A DNA stretch of 27,002 nt from Amphimedon queenslandica. Lineage: Eukaryota > Porifera > Demospongiae > Haplosclerida > Niphatidae. The DNA lies in contig NW_003546471.1 of assembly GCF_000090795.2 (NCBI RefSeq), positions 64,296 to 91,297 of the forward strand. The letters are read 5' to 3'. Both the position numbers and the translations under genes were made by a program. Shown piece by piece: positions 7,840 through 19,469 of the stretch. Numbering within the stretch: the first letter of the stretch is position 1; every line of letters begins with the position of its first letter. Under the pieces are notes generated by a model. That model had not been told where the DNA came from and ran no database searches. It worked only from the letters and a program-made list of their open reading frames with translations.

Positions 7840-10800
7840 GACAGAGGATGGTCTGCTGCACAGAGGAAATGGCCATTGAAGTTATTGAAGATGGAGTGAA
7901 TACCAATCTGGAGTGGTGCAGTGTTACGTGTATCCATGGGAGACAGAGGTGACAGGGACAAGGCACTTCATAGCATTTCACCAGAGCAAGGTTTTCATTG
8001 AAGAAGTAGTGATTAATGTATGTGAAGGACAAGCATTTATACCAGTGTTAAATTATTCAAGAGATCCTGTCAAGATTAGTTCATCAAGTGACATGGGAAC
8101 CGTAGCAACCATTAATGAAGATGAAGCAGGTCTAGCTGCTACTGATTGAGTTAAAGGACTACTCAGGGAAGAGTTACGCTGATACTTCATACAGTAAATG
8201 GAGAAACTAGTACTCTGAAGAGGAAGGAAGCCCTATTGAATCTGCTGGAAAAGGGTGGAGCCATTCCAGAGAAGGCAATCTTGGAAATAGTGTTATTGTA
8301 TAATCGAGTATTCTCATTGAAGACAGAGAAAGAGGCAGTGGTAGAGCATACCATTGATGTGGGTGATTCTCTACATATTTGTCAGGTACCACATCGAGTA
8401 CCTTGTATTATGTCACAGGATTTCTGAGATGGTGCAACACATGATAAAGGAATGCATTGTAGAGGAATCTTCCAGTCTTTGGGCTAGTGCAGTTGTTACT
8501 GTAGAAAGGAAGACATGATTTTGTGTTGATTGTAGCTGTCTCAATGCAGTAACAAGTAAAGATGTTTCCTTGATGTTGTAGTTATGATTTCTTGAATCAA
8601 CTGGCTGGGTTACTACATTAGAGAGGCTGCTGGCAGATAAAGGTTGATGAGAAATCAAAAGATAAGACAGCCTTCATAACACACAAGGGACTACATCAAT
8701 TTCAAGTGATGACTTTTAGATTCAGTAATGCTCTTGCAATGTTTCAGCAGGTGATGCAGAGGATTCTTAATGGGATGGATAACTTCTGTAATGTGTACAT
8801 TGATGATATTTTAGGAATGTAATAAAACAATCAGAAGCACTTGGAGCTACTTTTCGAGTGACTAATGAAGTTGATACTGAGACTAAACCCGAAAAAGTGT
8901 CTGTCAACTCATGCTAAAGTGGAGTATTTGAGTCATCTCGTATAGTCGGAGGGAGTCACACCCAATGTAGAGAAACTTTATGCAGTTGAGTTATTTCCAG
9001 TCCCTACTATTGTAAGAGTTGTGAGAGTTCTTGGGATTGTGTAGCTATTACAGGAAGTTTGTGTCAGGATTGTCTAGCATAGCCACGCCCTTGCACCAGC
9101 TGTTAAAGGCAGACTTCAAATTTGTCTGGACTAAAGTTTGCTAACATGCTTTTTAGAGGTTGAATGAGCTTCTGACACACCCACCACTTCTGGCCTACCC
9201 TAATTTTGTTAGAGCCTTTGAGGTACACACTGACGCAAGTCGTGATGGGCTAGGAGCTGTGGTGGAATAAGAACAGGAGAATGGGATGTTGCACCCACTG
9301 GCGTATGCAAGCCCGACACTGAGCAAACACAACAGGAAGTATGGAATAACAGAAGTAGAAGCACTAGCTATAGTCTCAGCTATGATGCATTTTAAAGTGT
9401 GCCTGTGGATCATCAGTGTACTGTCTTTACTGACCACGCCCCTGTACAATCCTTATTACATAATAGTAGAGCGCTAGCTCGCTGGCAGACGTGATTGCTC
9501 AGTTTGATCTTGAAAAAAGCCTGGTTGTCAGAATGTAAACTGCTCATGCAGTTTCAAGATCACTCCCACTGACTGATAAGGACACTGATGAGGCTCTAGT
9601 CAGTAGCACATTAACTGGTCAAGAGGAAAAACAGTTTATCTGAATGCAAAAAGCTGATCCAGTACAATGACCGATAATCAAGTCCCTCAAAGCAGAAAAC
9701 CTCCAGCATAAGTCTGTGCCCAATGTTTAGCTGTTTTTCTGTAAAATTCGGCTAACTGTGATCATAGGCGTATCTAGCCTTCTCCAGCTACTAGGGCACT
9801 TAATTAATTATTCATATAATTAATTAATTATTCATATATCTAATTAATTAATTATACCTTTAACTATTGATTGGGGCAATTTGGGTAAATGCATTTTAAA
9901 TTTAAGACCTATAACTGCCCTGGTGCTTGAATGAACACTTGTAACATGTAGGTGTGTGCTAAATTATTGTGGTTAACAGTGCTAACTATTGTGGTTAACA
10001 GTACTGCCACTGTTACAATACTGTGTATAATACAATAACTAATGAATATAATTATGGCTGCACATTTCTACCCGGGCAAAGCCCGTGCTTGCCCGGGTCC
10101 AAATACGCCTATGACTGTGATCCCCATTTGGTACTAGTTGATGGGATATTATATTTTAGTGCTGGGAAAGGAATGGGCCAATTATGAATCTGTGTGCCAT
10201 TGACAAAGAAGCAGGAATTGTTGAGAGTTTATCACTCAGGACCAATTACTGGCCATTTCTCTCACAAAGCATTATACCGGGTTCTGGAAGTGTATGTTTT
10301 GTGATGCCCAAACGCACTGTAGGATTGGTTTGACTTGTGCCACACATACAGCAGCTGGCAAACGGTGAAAGCCACCACTGATGCCCATTCCAGTTGGTGG
10401 ACCTTTCGCAGGTGTTGCTATTATGGAGTAACCATGAACTGTCCATGGCACCAAGAATGTTGTAGTCTTTATGGATTATTTAACTTAATCGGCGGAGGCA
10501 TTCGCAGTGTCTGATCACACTAGTAAGACTATCACAACTTTATTAATTAATGCCATGAAGTGCCTGACATATCACATTGCAATACTAATTTATTGCCAAG
10601 TCTCATGAAAGATGACAGTGAGCTGACAGGGATTGAGAGGGTTAATACCACTGCCAGTCACCCCTACACCGACGGCCTCGTTAGAAAATTTTAACAGAAC
10701 TCTTACAGCCATAATAGCTAAATATATTTCTAACCACGGCTCAAGCTGGTATAAGTGCCTTTCTAATCGGCTATATGCATACAGAATGAAGAGTTATAAG

Positions 10801-11250
10801 ACAACTGGTGAGTTACCGTTACATTTATTATACGGTAGAGATGCCTGGATCTCCATTGAAGAGACATTGTCATTTGAAAGGAGTCATTATACAGTTGATG
10901 TTCAGGACTACAAATTAGGCTTTGCCTCCCCTTTAGCTTCTGCTTGGAGAATTGCAGGACAACACATAGTAAAGGGTCAGAGCAAGCAGAAACAGCAGTA
11001 TGACAGGAAAACCTCAATAAGGACAGTGCAACACGGAGACCGCATAATGGTGTACATGCCTCTGGAGACTACTGGGATACAAAGAAACTAGCTCGCCCAA
11101 ATTTTGACCCATACAGGGTTATTGAAGTCCATTTTAATGGCGTCTCCGTCAAACCAGTCGATAGACTGAAAGAAACACCTGTGTGTCAACATGGATTGTG
11201 TCTTCCTTTGTCCTACAAAACTCCCAGACTGAAGCTGGCTTGGAAAATGT
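7840..11250 (+). pseudogene. Ty3/gypsy retrotransposon pol relic (RT, RNase H, integrase)
   Basis: Fragments of a pol polyprotein appear in order but in all three frames with many stops. About 7900-8150 is the segment preceding RT. RT spans about 8260-9060, with the catalytic YIDD intact at 8796-8807. RNase H spans about 9210-9480 (FEVHTDASRDGLGAVV, then HPLAYASPTLSKH). Integrase spans about 10180-11100 (zinc-region VYHSGPITGHFSHKALYRVL; later ENFNRTLTAIIAKYISNHGS and SKQKQQYDRKTS). A post-integrase segment (YRVIEV, VKPVDR) reaches about 11190. Gag, protease and both LTRs were not found, so the copy is partial. It is interrupted by a MITE at 9763-10113. The enzymes would copy and insert the element; this copy cannot be active. 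Confidence 0.8.
9763..10113 (-). mobile_element. 351-bp hAT-like MITE, copy 1
   Basis: The terminal repeats cataggcgtat (9763-9773) and atacgcctatg (10103-10113) are exact inverses, flanked by the 8-bp duplication actgtgat (9755-9762 and 10114-10121). An 8-bp duplication with short repeats starting CA fits hAT. The interior has no gene; it carries taattaattattcat repeats (about 9801-9856) and duplicated tgtggttaacagt blocks. The right end adds a cccgggcaa...gcccggg hairpin. It sits between the RNase H and integrase parts of the gypsy relic. Strand is set relative to copy 2. Confidence 0.8.
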
Positions 11251-12564
11251 AAGTGACATACTTGTACTTGCACTGTGTTTTGTTCATTAGTATATGCACT
11301 GATATTGCAATTTGATATTTGGTTTGTATTATTGGTTTTATTTTGGAGTTTTGGTTTATGTGTTGTCATTTTTTTTGCTATCCCATTTGTTGTATTAATT
11401 GTTGTAAGCTGATGACAGCTATTCTCTGAGAGACAGGAATTGTGAAAACACTTACCATTCCTGTATAATAATTGTTTTGATTTTTGTTGATTACTAATGA
11501 GAAAATGGCTGTAAACATGGTGCTATAAGGGCTCTTACTTTTGTTTTTCACTTTACAATACTTTTCTTGCCACACAGGGTTGTTACCAATACTGTGCATA
11601 AACAATTTTGCTCATAGAATTATTTATGGTAATCATGTCACTCCTAATAATAATAAAACACACCTTGTGGGTGTTGTTTTGATTAAAAGGTACCTAGAGA
11701 AAGCCTCAGCTTGCCTTAGCCTGCAGCTGCTAATGCCTTTAACTGAGTATATTGAAACTAGGAACAGTTACTGTTTGTAATCATAATCTTTGTCTTCGTT
11801 TTAAGTGTTTAAAAATGTTGTGTTGCTCAAACATTTTGTACTACAAGATTCTATATGCTACAAGAAGCATTTATCACTTCATTTCTACTGCAAGTAATCA
11901 TTCATGTAGTGCAAGATGTGTTTTTGCAAATGTTGTAGGTATGTTTAGCTAGACTTTATCCCTGGCAGAAGTGAATGTGTTTTCATTGAATACCATGAGG
12001 GTGTTCACTACAATAACCTAATGCAACTTCTTCAAAATGTAATTCCAAAGTCTTTAATTGCAACATGGATAAATCTCTTCTTAAGTGTTTACTAGGTCTC
12101 TGTCTAAGTGACAGGGAGGACAAATGCTTACGTTTTGCAGTCTTCAAAGCTTCTGCCTTAAGTTCTACAGAAACTCGTGCACAGATTAGACTTAAAAAAA
12201 TAAATTTGGTAGCCAAAATTTGAGAAACTCCCTTATTTATGCAATGTAGATAAGGTCTGCAAGAGCGATGTTACTCATGTTAGCTATAACTACTGACAAA
12301 GCAATACTACTAAGTCTTGGGTTGAGTTGTGGTGATAAAGAACTAAGCTGAGAAAGAAGCGAAGAAGGCAGTGATGTACCTTCTCAATTCAACAGTTTCT
12401 CTCTTACTAACTACTCAGCCTCTTTGTTTTGTACTGATTTTTGCTCAATGATATGAAAGTAATGAATGTGTGCTAAACTGGTTTAAAATAGTTGAGAAGT
12501 TGGAGAAAATTTTTGATACTCAATGTAGTTATATCAATGTCTGCAAGTGTCAATTGCACACTTA
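11251..12564. other. No gene recognised
   Basis: It is T-rich and may include the untranslated end or LTR of the gypsy element, but no terminal repeat partner was found. A 77-codon minus-strand frame at 11983-12216 is Lys/Arg/Leu-rich and resembles nothing I know. Confidence 0.3.
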
Positions 12565-14290
12565 AATATTAGTGTACCTGAGAAAGAGAATCCTGTAGGC
12601 ATTTATGTGAGACAAGAGGATTCTGCTGCATGTCAAAGAGAAGCTGACATTTATACTCGAGAAATTGTCACAGAAAGCAATAGTGATGACAAATCTAGCT
12701 GCAAAATCCTCTCGATCTATGTTTGACAAAAACAATACAGGCTTTTTGTGAAACAGTGGGCACAGGGCTTGAAAGCTAAATAACTGAAATAGCAGCACTT
12801 TCTTGGCCGTCATGTTTTGATAAGATATGACTCAATAGTTGCAATAAATCCCAATACTGAAGAAACAATTGAAATCTTGGCACAAGTCAATAATGTTTGT
12901 GCAGAGGCATGGCAAAGGACAGCTGTTTTAACAATTGATGGGTAAGTAATGAAGAAGCAGAAGATCACATCAACTTAAAAAGCATCTATAGGGTATTTAT
13001 GAAAGGAAATTTCCTTCTGGAATAGTTGTACAGTTATGTATTGCTAGAAACAGACAGCATAGATCATCTTGTTACAAAAGTGTTGCTAAAGTAACTACAG
13101 GAAGTGCAAAAAAAGGCTTCAAGTAACGCTATAAGCCTGACTTTTATTGGTTCAATGCTTTGTATTCAGGACTAGAAAGAATTCATTCTGTATTTTATTG
13201 CTCAAGTGGTCGAGCAAAGAATATTGAGTGTGCACAAGTTGACGGTGCAACAGATGAAAGTCCAGCTCATGAGTCAGTGCATTTATCAAGATTATATTCA
13301 GAATCAGAGGGTAGCAACATCAGTAACTACTCAAATCAGTGGTTCCAGTTTAACTTCGAAATGGTTGCTTATCGAGAGGCCATTCAAATATTCATTTCAT
13401 CCACTTTAGTTAAAAAAAGTATGGCAACTGGGAATATTAATGATGAGTTGCTTATAAAGAACTGGGAGATAACTACTGGCGTGTACCTTGATTGTGTAAA
13501 TCACTGTGAATGTGCAGATGGTCTAATTATTATTCTATTTAAGAAAGCTGACTGTCGAAATCAGCTTTTATAATTCGTATCATTGTATAAATTTTTTAAA
13601 GGATCGACGAAAAAAGACAAATTTAATAGAACTTATTTAGAATCATACAAGCTACTTGAACTGACATGGGACATAAAAAAGACACCTTATGAAGGTTTAT
13701 CCATAAAAGTATATTTATTTTTTGTATGCTGGTTTCAACCATCTTGTCCCCACCCTAGCTGTCAGAAAGAAGTTGGTAGGGATCTAGGTATGCTCAATTG
13801 GTTTTCTAATGGCCCTTTTATTCAAAGCATTACATTACCTGTACCAGATTCAGACATGGGCATATTCAGACCCTGGCACGCACTGGTTTGACCCTTGTAG
13901 AAATTTGTAACCATAATTATGTTCATAGTTATTGTATTCTACACAGTGGGATTACTGTTAACCACAATAAGGAGCACTGCTCAACAAAATTATTTAATTT
14001 TACGTACATTTTAAAAGTGTTTATTTAAGCACCAAAGCCGTTATAGTAATTAGTTATTCATATACTTAGTTATATTATTCACATACTTAATGTATTATTC
14101 ATACCTTTGACTATTAATGGTATTGCATTTAAATTTATGAAGTTCTGTAGTTGCTGGTGAAAGCCAGATGCGCATATAGATCCAGATCATCAACAAGGAA
14201 AGTCTAGGTTTTTGCTGGACATTATATGTCACCAGAATCTACTTTGGCTTACCTTTCAAATACTCTTGCTTCTTCTTCAGGTGTTATCGA
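12565..14290 (+). pseudogene. Unnamed metazoan mobile-element-type family (VDGATDE motif), decayed
   Basis: This matches an uncharacterised protein family found in many copies in sponge, cnidarian and fish genomes; I know no formal name. Segments in order: DIYTREIV (about 12650), YDSIVAINPNTEETIEILAQ (about 12825-12885), AQVDGATDESPAHESVH (about 13235-13280), then SSTLVKKS and CVNHCECADG (about 13400-13520), and a Cys/His cluster FQPSCPHPSCQ (about 13733-13765). SITLPVPDSDMG lies against the insertion point of MITE copy 2 (13855), and VFAGHYMSPES resumes at about 14200. Stops and frame changes are frequent. The high copy number in other genomes suggests a transposon protein; the biochemical role is unknown. 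Cys/His pairs suggest zinc binding. Confidence 0.55.
13855..14178 (+). mobile_element. 324-bp hAT-like MITE, copy 2, inverted relative to copy 1
   Basis: Aligned to the reverse complement of 9763-10113 it matches over its whole length, including ttgtattctacacag, ttactgttaaccacaata, aagcacca and tattattcatacctttgac. It lacks part of the gcccggg hairpin. The flanks gattcaga (13847-13854) and gatccaga (14179-14186) form an 8-bp duplication with one mismatch. It splits the VDGATDE-family relic. Confidence 0.75.
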
Positions 14291-15300
14291 GAGGGCATGA
14301 TCTGGTAATGTGGCTCTAATTGCTTCCTGTTGATGAAGTTGAAATGTGGTTAAACCACAACTGCAACTAGAAAATCTAAGCAAAATACTAAAAACAGGAA
14401 GAGAAACTTGTAGTACAATGTATTGTGTGCTGTGTATATATGAGGAAGAGACAGAAGAGGTGGATTGCATGCGATTTTCGTAGCATGTAGTTTCATTAGG
14501 AATGTGTGAATATTGCAGTGTAGCCTGACACCTTTAATTGTAATCTTTGTTTAAGTATGATCTTGCCCAGTGTATGGAAACTTCAACCTGTGATTTAAAT
14601 TAATCTGTATGATATTCTAAGGGAGAAAGAAGGCAGGAATTAGACAATTATGAGGAGATAGACAATATGTCATTCAAAAAGATATGGGACAGTTTTGATT
14701 CAAGAGAAGACAGAGGCTATGTGATTAAAGAAGAGAAAGAGATTGTGATTCAAGAACAGAATGAGAATACATAATTCAAGAAGAGAAAGAGGTAAAAAGA
14801 CCATGCTGATTGCTGAACCAGCTTGTTGCTTTGGAGACGTATTTAAAATAAATGATGACAATTTTTTTTCAAAATCATCTTTCCCGTGCAAAAATTCATT
14901 GAAGTTGGAGAATTTCTTGGTCTTTATAGATATTATAAGATGATTTATCAACTCATCAAAATTCATTAACCCAAAAAAATAATGATATAATATAAAATAC
15001 AGCCTGATACATACAATATGCATGTAGATGGAAACTTTAAGTTTTTCTATTTTTCATAGCTAACTTAAGTGCAAAAGTTAGTTAAAAAATGATTTTAAGG
15101 GCAAAGTCCATTATTATAGCTTAAATTTCATAATAAAAATGGCAATTCGTGAGAATGTTCCAAAATTCAAACTTCACACAGACAAAAGTGGCCTATTGTA
15201 GAAACTGATATACATGACTTTGTCATTTAGTTTAATCACAGATATTAGAGTATAATGAGGAACAATTTAATAACTTATTGAGTAATGATTAGTTATAGGC
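14291..15300. other. No gene recognised; short tandem repeat inside
   Basis: It is AT-rich. Apart from the repeat at 14696-14792 and scattered short frames, I see no domain content on either strand. Confidence 0.3.
14696..14792. repeat. Degenerate tandem repeat, 24-26 bp unit, four copies
   Basis: Copies start at 14696, 14722, 14746 and 14772, with consensus near tgattcaagaagagaaagag. They differ by several substitutions. One plus frame reads Glu/Lys-rich through three copies but stops in the fourth. Confidence 0.5.
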
Positions 15301-15480
15301 TTAGTTATTGAAACAGTCTTTCTCATTACATAATATAGTTGCATTATTTTCTTTTTCATGAATTCTGAAGTGACTAGATAAACTACTACTATGGTTGTAG
15401 GTTTTTCCACAAAAAGGACAACTCTTGATTTTTCGTCATGTCTTAGAGTTTTGTTGTCACAATGTGAAAAAATGTGCTTT
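15301..15480 (-). pseudogene. C2H2 zinc-finger relic
   Basis: On minus, 15420-15358 encodes a textbook C2H2 finger: CPFCGKTYNHSSSLSSHFRI then H. Spacing is C-x2-C-x3-Y-x5-L-x2-H-x3-H. The frame stays open for 18 more codons to a TAA at 15303-15301. Immediately upstream the frame closes (TGA), and other frames show pieces of an earlier finger (THLKAHFFTL, TLRHDEK). So a multi-finger array has decayed. Such fingers bind DNA; whether this came from a host gene or a mobile element cannot be seen. There is no start codon or full gene. Confidence 0.5.
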
Positions 15481-17403
15481 GAGGTGTGTCTAACTCCATC
15501 CACATTTGTGTTATTAATGGGTGAGGTCATTTGGGTGTGGTTATTTCATTGTGCAGGCACACTGCTGTCTGTAGTATACGGAGATGCTAACGTCTTGTCT
15601 TATGGCTAGTGGAGTCACAGTAACATTTCTACTCGTAGCATCTTCTCCTGACTTTTGCCTCTTCAATCCTTCACATCCTGCCCTAGATCCTGCTTAACAT
15701 AATAGAGCACTCTTTCCCTTTGCCAAGTCCGTATAGTCAAAAAAGCGGTAGGTATCTGTACAGTAGACGCTGCATTGTTTCATTTACTTAATACTTCTTT
15801 TATCTAAGGAGGAACATCCTATAAAGGTTGCTAGCAAGTTTTAAGTCTCGCAGGACAAGATCTTGAGCAATATGGATTGCTAAGGTAGTGCCACCAGAAA
15901 ATTATTTTTATTTCAAAATTAATGTTTGGTATTAAAGGGTTAATGGCATTGTAAAGACTACAATCAACTCTTGTGCTTGTGCTAACTGTAAAAGTGGCAA
16001 AGCCATGAGGTCTGCATTGGATCATTTGACATGGTCATAGGTATTTCCCGGTGAAATGGATGATAATATAGCGATATTTTTAATTGAAGTTTTTACTTAT
16101 GAAATTGATTTTAGAATTCTAAAGTTAAAGACAATTTGGCTAAAGCAAAAAATACATCTATCAATAATTTCTGCGATGAGTCTGTCAAAGTTTATCTATT
16201 ATCCTAAGTAAAATGCATCTTACGAAACTGTTGCTGTACTCAACATATATCACTTGTTAATGCGTTAGTTCATGAGTATTTCTATTTTGTGTTACTATTA
16301 TTTTAGGTCTAATTCAGTCACTACTAATGGGTGCATTGGAACTAATATAATGGTAGAGGAGTGAGAACAATTGCTATCTGGAACCATAGGTGAAAAAGTC
16401 ATGAATACTCCAATACTATCTCAAAGTTATGCTACATTATTGAATTCAGAAACTTTAATAGTGGCATTTAGGAATTCCCTGATTGTTGTATTTCTTTTTC
16501 AGCAAACAATGTGCCTAAGATTGTGATTTTCGTCATCAAGGTACATTGTACTTTCATTATTTGTTTTGATTGTTAATACACATGTAGGCTAAGTCCTCAG
16601 GACATGTAAGTAACATATTGTTCGACTCATCATGAATATGGCAGCTATGTTTTTATTTGAATGCCCTAGGATTACATTATTTCCCAGAATACTACACTTG
16701 CTTGGTTTGTACACAGAAGGACACAAAGTGAGTAATAACATGTTTATCCAGCTTTGTACATGTACATCCTGAGCCTAGCCTAGTATAGGTGTATGCAATG
16801 GTATGGCATGTAAGGACTAGAGAAGTTGCTTTACCATTAGAGGTTTTTCATCTTGACTGCCATTAGTCTTGCTTCCTGCAGTTAAAAGGAAAGAATGTAG
16901 CTGCATTAGACATTTTATTTTTGGAACCACTCTAGTGATCAAACTGTTTATTTTTGTTTCAACCCACATTAACCTCATTCTTGAATTATGTTTTTGTTTT
17001 TTATTATTTTAGGGTAGGTTCAGCGGGAATGATCCAATGTATCTGTGAAATATAGCGGTGTCAGCTATGAGTTAAGAATAACAATTAATTCTGAAGAGAT
17101 CGACATCATGACCACACAAGGTGTATTAAAGTTGTGAGACATGCTGATGCGATTTATCTAATGTTTCATTTAATTGATTTTTCTTGTTGACTTTTGTCCC
17201 TTTCATACATGCACACATAGACAAACATATTGTTGATTATACTTCTGCTTTATATTAGCCTCGCCTAGCTTTGCATAGGCGAGGACTAGGCACTTAGTTT
17301 GTCTATCTCTCATTCATTCATTCTATGTGCTGTCTATTGTGTTTGAGAAGGTATATCTTTACAACCATGCACTCTAAATTTGTGACTGCTTCTGTTCTGT
17401 TAG
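15481..17403. other. No gene recognised
   Basis: AT-rich on both strands with short frames only. It includes a hairpin at 17259-17284 (cctcgccta / taggcgagg, 8-base loop). Confidence 0.3.
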
Positions 17404-17509
17404 GAAAAGTCTTGCTTTACTGCCTCGAGATGTTTAGAGAGCAGCTCGAAGCAGTACAAGCTTCTTAACTCATGAGAAAATGCCCAGTAATAGTAGTAGT
17501 ACTGTGAAG
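17404..17509 (+). other. Exon-like block with a related inverted copy in the 18-kb MITE
   Basis: A pyrimidine-rich stretch ending ctgttctgttag precedes it and aag|gtaagt follows, so both splice borders look right. Much of it, with about 25 bases before it, matches the reverse complement of roughly 18390-18520 (for example gagatgtttagagag, ttaactca, aatgcccag). The best shared reading frame gives K-S-x-F-T, then RCLExSS and ENAQ, but it has a stop here. It may be a gene exon, a noncoding exon, or a relic of another element copy. Confidence 0.35.
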
Positions 17510-17671
17510 GTAAGTGACACTCGTTTCCAGTAGATTAAGACTACTTCTTCATTTAATATTTGTGGATCTATTGTAATCTTTCTTGTTGGCAAGTTATAGG
17601 TACTAAAACTTATGTTGAGTGAAGTTCTATAGCAGTAGTTTGCTAGTATAAGTACCTAAACTCCTTTTAAG

Positions 17672-18121
17672 TCACTCAATCTGGCTAGGCAACAGTATTT
17701 GTGCCATTATAACATCATGTAGCACATACAATAAAAGACAAAAGTCTGAAGCTTCATTATCACATGATCTTGCAGCATTATTGATAATTATGCCACGCTT
17801 CCAGGCTGGAAGTTGCTGGAGCCTGGAAAAGCTAGCTTGCCACTTCTGTGAGCATGCAAGAGTGAATGTAACTTCAGCTGGGAAGCTACCTGTTATGATT
17901 ATTCTTTGTCTCAGGAGCACACTTTCTACATTTTTGTATACTGTCTTTGGAAGATAGTGGCCACAAGAAAAGCTGTGGTTATGAAACCCAAAATGTTGTT
18001 TTTGAATATACTGGCTTAGGCTAGCTAAGCGTAACACCTCCCTAACAGCTCTAGGGGTGAGGCCACGCACCTTTGGTCTCTCATTGTACAAGTACCGTAT
18101 TTCCTTGAATAGACCCCGCAA
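17672..18121 (-). CDS. 149-codon open frame of unknown function
   Basis: I do not recognise it. It is long for this AT-rich sequence and locally richer in GC. It includes LTPRAVREVLRLASLSQYIQ and a basic/hydrophobic stretch (RQRIIITGSFPAEVTFTLAC). The ATG and first residues lie in the terminal repeat of the adjacent MITE, so the start is not trustworthy; the true upstream part may have been cut off by that insertion. A 9-bp hairpin (17799-17807 / 17820-17828) lies inside. It could be a truncated gene end or chance. Confidence 0.25.
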   Translation of the reverse strand: MRGLFKEIRYLYNERPKVRGLTPRAVREVLRLASLSQYIQKQHFGFHNHSFSCGHYLPKTVYKNVESVLLRQRIIITGSFPAEVTFTLACSQKWQASFSRLQQLPAWKRGIIINNAARSCDNEASDFCLLLYVLHDVIMAQILLPSQIE

Positions 18122-18634
18122 GTCGATTATTACCCGCCCTCAAATAGTCTCCGCACCTGTCAACTTTTGAGTGAAATAGTAGCCACCCTCTAATTGTACC
18201 TGCATAGTTTAATTTCAATAAATTTTGGGTGTGGCTTTATTAATAGCGCTGAACGTGCCAGCATAATCATGGCATAATATGATGCCAGTATCTATGTGCT
18301 GAGCAACTTGAGCAAATAGTTGATCCCTTGGTTTGTTGATCTAGTTGTCGAAAGAACTGTAAACAACCAAGAAGATAAATCTCACTACTAGAGTACCACC
18401 GCTATTGCTGGGCATTCTCTCGTGAGTTAAATGGCTTCCAGTAGTTAGAGCTCCTCTCTAAACATCTCTTGGTAGTGAAGAAAGACTTCTACTGACAGAA
18501 GATTAAGGCCTCACAGATTTACTGATAAATTATTAGCTTCAATTGAAATTATTAGTACCTGCCCTCAAATAATAGCCTCATATTATCTTTCCTGAAATTA
18601 ATAGTAGCCACGGGGTCTATTCAAGGAAATACGG
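18095..18634. mobile_element. 540-bp MITE with 24-bp terminal repeats and TA duplication
   Basis: The arms 18095-18118 and 18611-18634 are exact inverses beginning ccgtatttccttgaatag. TA flanks both sides (18093-18094, 18635-18636), as in Tc1/mariner-type insertion. Next to each arm are variants of gccctcaaata and atagtagccac, arranged as subterminal repeats. The centre holds a block related to 17404-17509, in reverse. There is no transposase. Confidence 0.8.
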
Positions 18635-18636
18635 TA

Positions 18637-19209
18637 ATTGAAAATATTAAATGATCAACACGTGAGCAGTCTAGTGCTGTAATAGTTGTGATGGTAAGGT
18701 TTTTTTGCTTGTGTAATTTATTGCATCGGTAGTGTTATACATTCTGATTACTTGTTTGGGATTTCTCATTGATTTGTATGCATCATGTGATCAATTTACA
18801 ACATTAAATGAAAATTGTTATAGCAGTCTCCCATTTAGTTCTCTTCTGATAACCATGTGAAGAAAAAAATGAATTAGACTTGCATGATGACAGAAAACGA
18901 AACATGTAATAGGTACAGGAGAAACTGCATTAGTTTCAAACATAAACATTAATATGATGTATAAAAGTAGTGACAATTTAATTGGTAAAGGTCAAATGAG
19001 TATGGCACTGAATTGCAAACGAACAATGTTAGTCATAATTATAGGTCACTGTACCATTGGCAGCTGTACCAGCAGCTTTAGTAACAGTTATACCTTATAC
19101 TTTCCACTTTATTTACTGTAAGATTTGCAACAATTAGGACTTAAGTTAACAAATGAACTCAGTTGATTAAATGAAAGGGAAAAGAGACTAGAGAGTAAGA
19201 ATTAGAATT
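18637..19209. other. No gene recognised
   Basis: AT-rich with short frames only. Confidence 0.3.
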
Positions 19210-19231
19210 AGGGCTGAGGCGAATTAAATGA

Positions 19232-19362
19232 AGTAATACTTAAGTACTGTACAAGTACATTAAAGCTATCACAAGTACAAGTACAAGTACCTTTTTCCAT
19301 TAAGTAATGGTACTTAAGTCCAGGTACAACTATTTGTCATGTACTGAAGTACAATTGTAAGT
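19232..19362. repeat. Subterminal GTAC-rich repeat block of the hAT element
   Basis: About eleven gtac tetramers, mostly as aagtac or gtacaagtac in both orientations, lie within 130 bases next to the left end. Short motif clusters of this kind are typical transposase-binding regions just inside hAT termini. Confidence 0.5.
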
Positions 19363-19469
19363 ACACTCTTTCGATCACAATACATATATTATCTAAATTT
19401 TATTTCAATGACGAAATGAATTATTGCATCTAGTAAACATTAGTTGTTGAAAGCATTTATTTTTTAAAG

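Noticed and set aside
7840-11250. Full LTR retrotransposon with both LTRs
   Set aside because: No direct repeat pair could be seen on the two sides, so only an internal pol fragment is claimed.
14700-15023. Minus-strand 107-codon frame, Phe/Leu-rich
   Set aside because: It is the complement of an AT-rich tandem repeat region with no domain pattern.
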